Shown: positions 1 through 11,135 of the stretch, piece by piece
Numbering within the stretch: the first letter of the stretch is position 1
Layout of the letters: the number at the start of each line of letters is the position of its first letter
From: Stereocaulon alpinum
Lineage: Eukaryota > Ascomycota > Lecanoromycetes > Lecanorales > Stereocaulaceae
Reading direction: 5' to 3'
DNA length: 64,000 nucleotides
Assembly: GCA_018257865.1 (NCBI GenBank)
Contig: JAEUBA010000089.1
Coordinates: 1-64,000 of the forward strand
Made by a program: the position numbers and the translations under genes
Notes under the pieces: model-generated
Seen by the model: the letters and a program-made list of their open reading frames with translations, nothing else
Told to the model about the DNA's origin: nothing
Database searches by the model: none

Positions 1-473
1 GGGGGGGGGGCTAGGGGTGCTGGGGAGGGCCGAAAGATTGCTTCGAGCAGCTCCAACTGTGGGTATGTTCGGGCAACGCACAGGCTGCTGCGGTGCGACT
101 GGAGCACTCCTCAGGGCAATGCGCTACGAAGCGACTGAATTAAAGAGTCTTGCGTGATGATGCTGGTTTTGAATATAGCAGGTATACGCGTTACGTTTAG
201 ATTATTGGTGAACACGGCAAAGCTTGCACAGAAGACGGTAAACCATGTGACCCTCCAATCGAGATATGCATTATGAACGCCGATAATATGACGGTTATCA
301 TCCATGCTCTGAGGACTATTACATCTATTTACATTTCCTCGTCTTCCCTTGCTACTACTCATCATCATCATCACATCATCTTTACTTTGTACATTAAGAA
401 ACATGTATCAACGTTGTCATCGAGTGGCATTCTCCCCATTCCCGCATGATAGCATGCTGTCATCGTTGTTTGT
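1..473. other. Gene-free 3' flank with poly-G edge
   Basis: The window opens with a run of ten G, which may be a homopolymer or an assembly edge. The rest is the downstream flank of the minus-strand PIR-repeat gene. I see no supported gene here. Confidence 0.5.
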
Positions 474-1337
474 TCACAACAAAGCGAATCCAGCAGCAGC
501 ACCAACAGCCGCAACGAGGACCTCTTGATTCCAGGCCTTGGGCGCCGCGGCACCAGTGAAGGTTGCGGGTGCAGCTGCTGCAGTGGTTGCCTGGACCTGT
601 CCATCGGAGATCTGCTTGACTGGAGCGGAGGTAGGTGCTTGAATCTGGCCGTCGCTGATTTGCTTGACTGATGCTGTTGTTGCTGCTTTTGTTGGTGCCT
701 GGATCTGGCCGTCGCTGATCTGTTTGACGGGGGCCGATGTTGGTGCTTGGATCTGGCCATCACTGATCTGTTTAACTGGAGCTGATGTCGCCTTTGTTGG
801 GGCCTGGATCTGGCCGTCGGAAATTTGCTTGACTGGTGCTGACGTAGGTGCTTGGATCTGACCATCGCTGATCTGCTTAACTGGTGCTGAGGTTGGTGCT
901 TGGATTTGACCATCGCTGATCTGCTTAACTGGTGCTGAGGTTGGTGCCTGAATTTGACCATCGCTGATCTGCTTAACTGGAGCTGATGTCGCCTTTGTTG
1001 GGGCCTGGATCTGGCCATCACTGATCTGCTTGACTGGTGCTGAGGTAGGTGCTTGGATTTGACCATCGCTGATCTGCTTAACTGGTGCTGAGGTTGGTGC
1101 TTGGATTTGACCATCGCTGATCTGCTTGACTGGTGCTGAGGTTGGTGCTTGGATCTGGCCATCGCTGATCTGCTTAACTGGTGCTGAGGTTGGTGCTTGG
1201 ATCTGGCCATCACTGATCTGCTTGACTTTGGTCGAGGCTTGGGGCTGGCCATCGCCGGCTTGCGAGACCTGAGGCTGGGGAACTGCTATGCAGAGAGCTG
1301 CAAAGAGGAGGATCGATGTGTATGTGAGTCTCGCCAT
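474..1337 (-). CDS. PIR-repeat cell wall protein with GPI-type tail
   Basis: A single-exon secreted protein of 287 residues. Residues 1-19 form a signal peptide (MARLTYTSILLFAALCIAV). Residues about 35-245 are almost entirely a tandem repeat with core KQISDGQIQAPT: thirteen QISDGQ cores plus one degenerate QAGDGQ copy, spaced by SAPV or KATSAPV. The core matches the PIR consensus (Q-[IV]-x-D-G-Q-[IVP]-Q) of yeast covalently linked wall proteins, where the repeat glutamine can form an alkali-labile ester to beta-1,3-glucan. The protein lacks the C-terminal four-cysteine domain of classical Pir proteins. It ends in a small-residue stretch (TGAAAP) followed by a hydrophobic tail (VLVAAVGAAAGFALL) that looks like a GPI-attachment signal. 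I infer a wall protein anchored by GPI and by glucan esters. The near-identical DNA repeats predict copy-number variation between strains. Confidence 0.85.
   Translation of the reverse strand: MARLTYTSILLFAALCIAVPQPQVSQAGDGQPQASTKVKQISDGQIQAPTSAPVKQISDGQIQAPTSAPVKQISDGQIQAPTSAPVKQISDGQIQAPTSAPVKQISDGQIQAPTKATSAPVKQISDGQIQAPTSAPVKQISDGQIQAPTSAPVKQISDGQIQAPTSAPVKQISDGQIQAPTKATSAPVKQISDGQIQAPTSAPVKQISDGQIQAPTKAATTASVKQISDGQIQAPTSAPVKQISDGQVQATTAAAAPATFTGAAAPKAWNQEVLVAAVGAAAGFALL
664..1240 (-). repeat. Coding minisatellite (PIR units)
   Basis: Tandem units of 48 bp (57 bp where the KAT insertion occurs) encode the PIR repeats of the wall protein. Neighbouring units differ mainly at synonymous positions, so recent unequal exchange is likely. 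Confidence 0.8.
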
Positions 1338-2563
1338 TGTAATATTATATAAGACTGTATTGTGTGGGTACTATTATTATAGTTGTTTGGGAGTCAATAT
1401 AGCGACAGTCAACGATAGTATGTAGTATGCGTAAACGAGAGACGCAGTAGCTTGGCTCAGCCAACAGAGATGGAAGCTTGAGTATTTATCCCTCTGCGGG
1501 GTCACGGCACTGACAACCCCGCGCACAGAGGCTATAATGGTAAAACCTGGGTCATGACGAGGGAAGACTACACAAACTTTGATAGGCCAATCGACTGTAA
1601 GGCTTTCCGCAGCGATCAGATGCCAAGATGCTATTAGTCGATCTATTGAAGCATTAACGCAAGCTTTTCGTGTCCACCTTAGCCATTAAGCCAGAAACGT
1701 GGATCATGCTCGTCGGCTGGTCCTAACAAGGCAAAGGTAGATTTCTCGATGTGGAACGGATATGGCGATCATCGGCGACGGGAGGTCGTCCGTCTTAGTG
1801 GCTAGGATAGTATGATGGTGAGAGAAACATGGGGCGGGAGAATTCTCCGTTTTGGTGGCTGGGATAATGGTGGCTGGATTGCTAGGTATCATGGTGACAG
1901 AAATATGGCGCGAACACGTGGGGTGCGTCGAGAGGTTCTGGGATTCGCCATTCGCTACAGGCAATTAGTGCGTTGAAGCTTGAGAGTTACAAGATATTTG
2001 CACTGCTGCAATGAATGTCACGCATGTCAGGTAAATCGAGCTGGGAATCGTTGCCGAGAATTTGATAAAACGCCAAAGCAGTAGTGGCAAAGGCTCCCCT
2101 CAAGGCCAACACTAACTTTATCCACGGCGCAGAGGAGAATTTGCGGTCATAAGTGGAAAATATTAATGTAGAATTGGCCCCAGTCCAACGATGACGGCAC
2201 GTTGTCCAGAGCCTAGACCAGTGGTGCTCGACGGCAAGGTGCAGTAAAGTACCTTAGCAGATCAACTAGGAGAATACGAGCAAGCTAGCGTCACCTTTTG
2301 CGGGGTGCGCCAGTGCGACTTAGCGTAGCCCCAACTTGGCAACAGTCCGTCGATTCAACTAGTTGTATCGGCATCTCGAGTTCTTAACTACGGAAAACTG
2401 CGGCGCGTACTGGGACACCGCTGTCTGCTCTCAACTGCTATAGACGGTAATGACTGTGAGCTGCAGAACCATATCCTATTCCACGTCCGGACCGAGCATC
2501 TCCAACTCACAACATTGGTCCAAATTCACTCAACTATGAGTGAGCTCCCTGGCAGGAGAACGT
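1338..2563. other. Intergenic region
   Basis: This lies between the PIR gene promoter (left) and the 3' end of thi4 (right). Around 1790-1910 there is a loose, imperfect duplication of a segment containing 'ggtggctgggata' and 'atggtgacagaaa'. No coding region can be supported. Confidence 0.5.
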
Positions 2564-3815
<1,252 letters not shown>

Positions 3816-4634
3816 CTTGATCATTGTTGGATTTAACCGAGCGTCTGAGGGCCATGTTCTCCATATTGGCGGAGGAATTATGTACCCTTGTTGGCTGTCT
3901 AGACAAGGTCGTCAGCCTGTGAGCGTGCATCAAAGGAGAGGGTATATGTCACGGGACTGTTTATGCTTGGTGTTGAAGAATTATGTGATGTTGTGCTTGG
4001 GCAATGGTCGAATTTGGCGTAGATAGTATCAGTCGAATCCTGGAATGTGAGAAGGATGGCCGGTTGTATGGCCGAGTGGGGCTTGGCGGAAGGTAGCGGA
4101 AGCCATTATAGCGGCGGAGTAAAGATCGCTTCATGATCCGACATGTGTCATTGGAAATGACCGCCAAGACAATATCATTTTCCAGTCAGCTCCTGCTCCT
4201 GTTCTCGTGGATACCTATCAAGGCTATAATCTTTACTGATCTTGCGACAGCGAAAATCACGCAATCTTCCTCCTGATGACCAGTGAATGCTCCTCTGAAA
4301 TTGGGTTGCAATTTGGCTGAAGAACGCCTTATCGCGATACTGTTGTGACATAGGCTCCGTCATCAGGGATCACGGCCGTAACAAGCTGTCTTCGTTGCTC
4401 AAACACCAGTGGTAGGCAAGTCAGGTTCATGCCTGCTTCTGCAGCTTCACATCTTCCGACCCTGCAGTGACAGGGTCCCCGGACTTACCCGCACTTGAGG
4501 AAGGGCCTATCTGCGATAAGCAACTACTTCGGACGAACATTGCTAGGAAGCAGGTGACCAGATACTTTCGGACGTCAAAGAGCTTGCACAACCTTCCATC
4601 TGAACAGAATTCGTGGCCTCAACCTACACACATC
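3816..4634. other. Divergent intergenic region thi4/PIS1
   Basis: This holds the promoters of thi4 (leftward) and the phosphatidylinositol synthase gene (rightward). Apart from the 5' leader of thi4, I see no gene or clear motif. Confidence 0.5.
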
Positions 4635-5681
4635 ATGGCAGATTCACCCGGCGTGAGGACCAGGAGACAAGCGGCAGCAGTTGCAAAACAAGTTCCAGAG
4701 AAGCCATTGATGAACGGCCATGCCAACGGCTCTGTGAATGGCTCCGCCCACTCGAGAAGTTCCACTGCGAAACCCGAAACGTCAGAGAATATATTTCTCT
4801 TCTATCCGAACATCATAGGTGTGTAACGACAGAGCTGCTGATCAAAGAGGGTACGGGCTCACCCAATGCTGATAGGCTACTCTCGCATTGTTCTTGCCCT
4901 CGCCTCCCTCTACTACATGCCTCTTCACCCAAGAACGTGTTCCCTCCTCTACAGTGTGTCATGCCTCCTCGATGCCCTTGACGGATACGCCGCTCGCTAT
5001 TTCCACCAATCCACCCAATTCGGCGCTGTTCTTGATATGGTCACTGACCGCTGCACGACTGCCTGTCTGCTCATCTTTCTGAGTTCAGCTTTCCCACGGT
5101 GGGCGATATTGTTCCAAGGGTTGATCAGCTTAGATCTGGCGAGCCACTACATACACATGTACGCGACGCTGTCCATGGGTGGCTCCGGACAAAGCCACAA
5201 GAAAGTGGATGAGAGCAGGAGCAAGCTCCTACATCTCTACTATACCAACAAGGTGCGTTTTTCATTCCCTGCGTATTGAGACTAAGCCCTCAACCAGTGT
5301 CTACAGACCGTTCTCTTCGTCTTTTGCGCATTCAACGAAGTCTTCTTCATCGCCCTTTACCTCCTCTCCTTCTCTTCGCCTATGCTCTCTCCTTCCTTAC
5401 TCCCAACCGACAAAACGCCTGGATCATCGGCCCAGCCAGGCAATCCATCCCATCCAGCTTCCACATTCTTTGCTACACCAGGTAGCGCCTGGGCTATGGA
5501 GCTAGCTAGAGCGAACAAGATGGACAGCTTCTGGCCGTGGGTCATTGCCGGGGTCTCATTCCCCGTGATGGCTGCGAAGCAATTCCTAAACGTGGTGCAA
5601 CTCGTGAAGGCCAGCAAATGGCTTGCTGAAGGGGATAGGGCGGCCAGAGCAGCGCAGGGCTTGCCCAAGAAGACAAAGTGA
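4635..5681 (+). CDS. PIS1: CDP-diacylglycerol--inositol 3-phosphatidyltransferase
   Basis: Three exons: 4635-4818, 4876-5252 and about 5298-5681. The last acceptor could instead be at 5306, shortening the product by three residues. The product is about 314 residues. It makes phosphatidylinositol from CDP-diacylglycerol and myo-inositol in the ER membrane. The CDP-alcohol phosphotransferase signature D-G-x2-A-R-x8-G-x3-D-x3-D is complete in exon 2 (DALDGYAARYFHQSTQFGAV, then LDMVTDR). The residues before it (NIIGYSRIVLAL) are typical of fungal PI synthases, and their glycine codon is split by the first intron. Several hydrophobic helices follow. The N-terminal 45 residues are a polar extension, and the C-terminus ends in a lysine motif (PKKTK) of the ER-retention type. 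Introns are 57 and 45-54 nt. Confidence 0.93.
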
Positions 5682-7058
5682 AACTTGTAATGAGGATTGG
5701 GATGATTGTTGTTTCATTCTCTGTATGTATATTTGGCGAAACATGCTGTGCATATTCAAGCGTCTGGTGGCTGGCTCTTCATTTTCTGCACATGGATGCA
5801 GCTGTAACATACCTTAGTCTAGCTACCAAATCTCATGAGATTAATTTCAATGTCTCTCCATCGGACAACCCAAAATAGCAACTCGCAGCCAAGCCGGCGG
5901 TTGCCCTCTCATACCCCTGCAATTTGGAAATGGGTTGGCGCTTAACAGGCGAATGTCGATTATGCATTTTAACTGGCCAAAGCTCTAGTTCTATTAGCGG
6001 GGCGGATCTGACGGGAGTGGTGGCAGGATTATGACTCTTAGAGTCTTAAGAGCTGAAAGCAAGAGAATATGAGGAGGGGAATTAAGGTCTCCTAGTTAAT
6101 GTACTTTTCAAGACAGGAAGCTTGAAGACTTCTCGTAGGCACTGCCAGTCATGCTCTGCAAGGAACGCTATACAGTTACGAAAGCATATGCGAGCAGATG
6201 GGGAATTCGTTGAATCAAGATCTGTAGATTGCAGATCCCCATCACGCAGGTGGCTAAGAACAAGGGTCCTCTGTTCCAGAAAGTTCACACCATAAGGTAA
6301 TAAGCAATCGAGTATTCAGACGGGCACTGTAGAAGAAGACCACGGAACGACTTCGGTTTCGGTAGAGAAGGAAAAGCCCCATAGCTAATAAGAAGCTGAA
6401 TCGCATAGTAATGGACTAGCTATAGGTATTGGTAGATCAGAATTGCGGATAAGTCATGATAGGCGAAATTTCAACATGCCGTCCCCGCCGACTTTCGAAC
6501 GAATCTTGTTCTGTTCCTGGAATGCTACCAACTAAGTTACTTACTACTAGACTACTAATGTCTATCTCCATGCAGGAGACTTCCTCTGCATTGCATGACA
6601 CTCACGCCTCCTATGCTTTTCTTTTCGTAGATACAAACATTCTGCCTCTCTACTGTAAGGCTGTCCCCCATCTAGCAGACATCTCGTGCCACATCTTGAC
6701 CTCATCTTCTAGGAAACTCTCGGCTGTCGACTTTACTCCTCCTCCCTTGACCTCTATCGCCCCACCCTCCTTACGATTATACGAAAGCCAGTACTACATA
6801 AACTCAGTATCAGTCAATCCTAATAGCCATTCCTTTTCGTTGTTCGATTCTCCCCTCGCATACCTTTAACCTAATTCAACCAACACATTGTCGCTCCTTG
6901 ACCCGGCCTCCAAATCAACCACTTTATCTCCGAAGCTCTTACACCCAAGCAATATATGGTTTCTAGGTTACAGTCCTAAAGTGTACCACGTACTCAATAG
7001 TTGCATTGAATCGGATAGCATCTGAGAAAAGTCCTGGGGTACCTTCAGCTGCGTTGCT
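5682..7058. other. Intergenic region with pyrimidine-rich leader
   Basis: This is the gene-free interval between PIS1 and the PHD-finger gene. From about 6690 to 6960 the plus strand is rich in C and T, as is usual near fungal transcription starts, and probably forms promoter and 5' leader of the downstream gene. Short open frames here have no recognisable content. Confidence 0.45.
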
Positions 7059-9558
7059 ATGAGTTTTGAACAGCCAGTCTACAGGTACAGTTCTGTTATA
7101 GACCGTGTACAAGGAGCTGCTGCTAATGTAGCTATCATTCACAGCTTTAGCTATCCTAGCGGTGAACCGCCCACACCAACCAGGACACCAACGTCCCCAA
7201 ATTTCTTTTTGAACTCCTTCCAAACACCAAAGCAAGACTCGAGATCCCATGGTTCGTTCTCGCCATGGACCACTAGCTTCCCTCCGGCTACAAGCCCGGA
7301 CTGCAAGACTCCGAACCGCCTGAGCTTCACTACACCAACACAAACTCCTACACAACCTTCAAGACACTCTACCGGGCAAGACCTCGAAGCTGAAATAGCC
7401 TCTCATGTACACCACTTGTCACCAAATCCCAACATACACGTACCTCCTGTGGATTCTGGCCGTCAGCTCCCATCCTCTCCTGATCCTTCCCGGAACACTG
7501 GGTCAAAGCAAGGTCATTTCGATTCAACCAAGCCGTCGACCGCACCACAAAAGCCTACACTAGACACGAATGTCGCTACGTCCATGAACTCAGCGGGCTC
7601 TATGCAGACCCCACCGCCTACAAGCACTTCTGCGTCACGACGGAAAGCACAACAAGCTCAAGTGGCCAGGCTGGCCAAAGAATCTGCAGAAAAAGGGGCA
7701 AGGATGTCATTCCCTAATTTTGCGCAACCGGACCATGTCGATGCTCCATCGTCGCGGGTTGAGGAGTCACCGCAGCAATATCAAGCCTTACAATTCTCCC
7801 CGGAAGGCTTCGGGTTTCCGATGTCTGGTCCTGCTACTGCACCAGTATACCCGCAGCATAAGCTTTTCTGGGATCCTCAACAGGGCGGAGACACAATGAA
7901 CATGGACTTTTCCATGGACGACACGTTTACTGCTTTTGGAATGCAGAAAAACCTGGATCCATTCGCGTCAGCGGGAGACTTTGGGAATGCTATACAGTTT
8001 CCATCCTCGCCCGGCTTCAATCTGCTTGGTTCTAGCAGCGATAACATGGCCGCTTTTACCTCTACTTCCACCCATCCTGAAACTCCAAACCGTACGGCAA
8101 CCTCGGTCACAATGGCACGAATACCTTCACGAGGGCATGTGGTAGATCCTAGCATGCTCTTTAGCTCGCCGAGCCGCGCAGCCGAGGCATCAAGCATGCC
8201 TGCTTCTTCCTCACAGACAATACAGGATGACATCCTCAAGCCATATGCACTTCAGCTTCGGGACGCCCAGATAGAAATGGAGATGCAGAATGCTCGAAGG
8301 CCGAAGAGAAAGCGAGGGCCGGAAAGTGGTGATTCTCCAGCAGTGAAGGCCGCTCTCCAGACATTACGTGAAGATGGAATTGATGGTGCTAGAAACGGAG
8401 ATGCTGATGAGCTGGCTGAGAGACGTACAAAGAGCCGCAACTCGTCTGGGTCAAAGGGGAGCCGCGGCGCTGGTCAGCTCCCTCTCCGGAAGCAGCGCAG
8501 CCGGACCAACTTACATATGTCTGGAGGTGGCTCTCAAGCTCGTAAAAGGACTTCTGTCACTCTGACCATCGACGCTAGTGGAAGGGCTAAGACAGAGACC
8601 AGGGTTACGGACGAAGTAAGGCCTTCACAAATGGAGGTGGACAGTGATGAAGACAGCGAGAGCAGTTCTTCATCCTCAAGTGCTGGAATGACCATGAGCC
8701 AAACGCAATCCTTCGCATACCCTCCTCCAAAGCACAAGCTGCCACCACTTGGACGCTTTGCTACCGATTCCAAATCTCACTCTCAGAAGTCGTCTTATGC
8801 ATCCACCAAAGCGTCAGGCAGTAGTTCACGCACCCTTGCAGAGAGTACAAATCAGAGAAGACCTTCCAATCTATACATGCAGTCTAGTTCACAGCAACCT
8901 CAAGCCTCCTACACCGGTGCTGGAGAGGAAGATGAAAGTGAGGTCTCGACAATCATTGACTCTGACGACGACAAGGGCGACGCCCAATCTGAGTTAAAAA
9001 AGATAATTCGCTCGCGATCCTCTCAAAAGAAACCCAGCCGCCGTTCCATAGTTCCGGGTTCAAGAGATGTTATCCCTGAGCAACACCGTCCATACCCTTC
9101 CCAAAGCTCCTCAAGAGGACCATACTACATGAACGAGGCTATGACACCTGGAAACCGCTACAACGACCCCTACAGCAACATCTCGCCAACGACCATCACA
9201 GACCCTGACCTCACGACCCCTAGCACAGGGCGCAGCAACCTCAGCAGCGACAGTGTGCGTTGTGTCTACGAGAGCTGCCACGATGACGGGCGGCTCATGA
9301 TCCAATGGTAAGTATCGCAGCACGTTGAACCATAGAATAGCCTGCTGACAAGAACCCAGCGAATCATGTAGGAAATGGCAGCACGTAGGTTGCCTCAACC
9401 TTCCCCAGGATCGCAGCAAGTTGCCCACAGTCCATCTCTGCAGGCTCTGCGTGGGTCCAACCCCAAACGTCAGAGGAGGCCGTGTCCGGGAGCCAGCCAG
9501 GGCAGCATTTCCACCACCTAGCTCGCCACTGGCGCATAAATCTCATCGCTTCCGATGA
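7059..9558 (+). CDS. PHD-finger protein, Ser/Pro-rich, nuclear
   Basis: My model has exons 7059-7084, 7145-9307 and 9360-9558, encoding 795 residues. The first intron (60 nt, branch CTAAT) keeps frame even if unspliced, so the extreme N-terminus is uncertain. The second intron (52 nt) is needed to complete the zinc finger. Most of the protein is low-complexity Ser/Thr/Pro with repeated TPT motifs, basic patches (RRPKRKRG, SRRKAQQ) suggesting nuclear import, and acidic serine runs (DSDEDSESSSSSSS). The C-terminus (about residues 713-757) is a C4HC3 PHD finger: C-V-Y-E-S-C, then CESC, KWQH, VGC and CRLC. PHD fingers read histone H3 tails, so a chromatin role is inferred. The first cysteine pair is spaced C-x4-C, wider than usual. 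The partner complex cannot be named from sequence. Confidence 0.8.
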
Positions 9559-10131
9559 GCAATATATCGCGATTTTCCTTTCCTTTGTCACATCACAAAC
9601 AGCATATCGAGAGCCGTCCCTGCATTACCGTTGGTCTAGAATCATATATACCCACTATTGGTTTACGGCATAGGCGTTGCGGTCCGAGATACTTCTATCA
9701 GTTGGAATAGATAGCCGCGTAGGAGCGTAGCCGTGTTAGTGGAACAAGTGTGCATGCATTCATAGGTAGCTTCATACAACCAAGTTCGAGTTCAAGCAAT
9801 GTGCTATTGAGATGATCAAGATTAACCAACCACCTTCAATTTCTCCCACACCTCCCCCTAACTAACCACCTTGTTCTGTCAAAACCCGAAATCCCATCAT
9901 CCCCACCCTCCCCTCCCCTCCAACAAAACCCCATCCCCCCATCCCTCAACCCGGATCCATACCCAACCCATACCAGCTACCTGGCCCCCAAAAACAACAA
10001 CGAAGCGCCCGCCCCCAATGAGTGAGATGGATGGATGGATAGTTTACTAGTTTACTATGTATGTATCTACCTGTCTATGTATGTATGTAGGCCTACCTGC
10101 AAGATAGTACGTAGGGGGAAGAGCGAAGAGC

Positions 10132-10206
10132 GTAGAGCGTAGAGCGTAGAGCGTAGAGCGTAGAGCGTAGAGCGTAGAGCGTAGAGCGTAGAGCGTAGAG
10201 CGTAGG
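10132..10206 (+). repeat. 7-bp tandem repeat (GTAGAGC)n
   Basis: About ten and a half uninterrupted copies of GTAGAGC are followed by diverged AGAGCGAAAG units. It lies in non-coding DNA and is a likely variable-number marker. Confidence 0.9.
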
Positions 10207-10479
10207 GAAAAGAGCGAAAGGGAAGGGATGGTAGAAGGTATCTATGTATATTGATGTTGATATTATATCGATGTTATATCGATGTTGATGTTGATGTTAG
10301 TGGGTAGGTATAAGGTAAGGTAAGGTGAACTGAGGTATTTATGTAGAGCAGATGGTGACACATGCATATGCATATGGATAAGTAAGTACTCAGAGTGGAC
10401 GTAGGTAGGTGTTATGGCGCAGAATCTTATTGACGAAGGAGGGAGGGGGAGAGGATAGTTTATATGTGGGTATGGTATG

Positions 10480-10672
10480 TGGTTGGGGGATGGTGGGGTT
10501 TTCTTTCTTGTAGATGGTGAGTTGAGTTGGGTTGGGGTTGGGGTTGGGGTTTGTGGAGTAGTGGTATGGAGATGCGGGTTTGGTGCTTCGTTTCTTTCGA
10601 GTAGGGGTTGGGGTTGGAGTTTGGAGGATTGAGGATCTGGGTCACTGCGTTGAAGAGTTGGGGTTGGGATGG
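10480..10672 (+). repeat. G-rich GGTTGGGG repeats, quadruplex-prone
   Basis: Four clustered G-runs separated by TT occur at about 10528-10552, with further copies near 10605 and 10657. The plus strand fits a G-quadruplex pattern. The pattern resembles but does not equal TTAGGG telomere repeats. Confidence 0.55.
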
Positions 10673-11135
10673 ATGTGATGCCCGAACATTTAATCGTGCT
10701 CAAAGTACTGCTTCTTTGACTCAACTCGTGGCTTTGATCGTACTTCCGTTTGTTATGATAATCCAATCATTATACCCATCTAGTATGAAATGTTTTTTTG
10801 ATACGTAAACCGACATGATATTAAGACAGTGTAAGAGCAGGGTATGAAATGGCGGTACAACAAATCGTTACCCTGTACGCCTGTACGCGCCACATGCAGC
10901 AATCATTACCGTCCCTGACTAGGCTCTAGACTCCAGTTCCATTACACCAACTGCCAAACGTTGTTACAAAGGGTCGTCATATCATGATCTGTACGTTTCC
11001 AGTCAGCTTCAGACTGAACAAGGTTCTGATGGTCGCCTACCACATGTCCTTAATAGCAGTACCGTACATTTTCCTTTCCCAAAGGGGCCAACATACAAAT
11101 CATCGAGGATATCATCAACGGTTGTCAAACGAAGC

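Larger units (their letters stand above)
9559..11135. other. Gene-free, simple-repeat-rich interval
   Basis: This 1.6 kb stretch between convergent genes holds C-rich sequence (9840-9990), ATGG and ATGT microsatellites (10027-10090), a 7-bp tandem array, GATGTT repeats (10250-10300) and G-rich GGTTGGGG runs (10480-10670). An open frame at 10263-10766 (-) is just a translation of these repeats and is not called. Confidence 0.6.

Noticed and set aside
371..1252. Long open frame on the minus strand, Arg/Ser/Gln-rich, overlapping the PIR gene
   Set aside because: It is the out-of-frame reading of the PIR minisatellite; the other frame has a signal peptide and family motifs.
10263..10766. 167-codon Pro/Thr-rich open frame (-)
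   Set aside because: It only translates simple repeats (GGTTGGGG and GATGTT) and has no conserved motif or splice partner.
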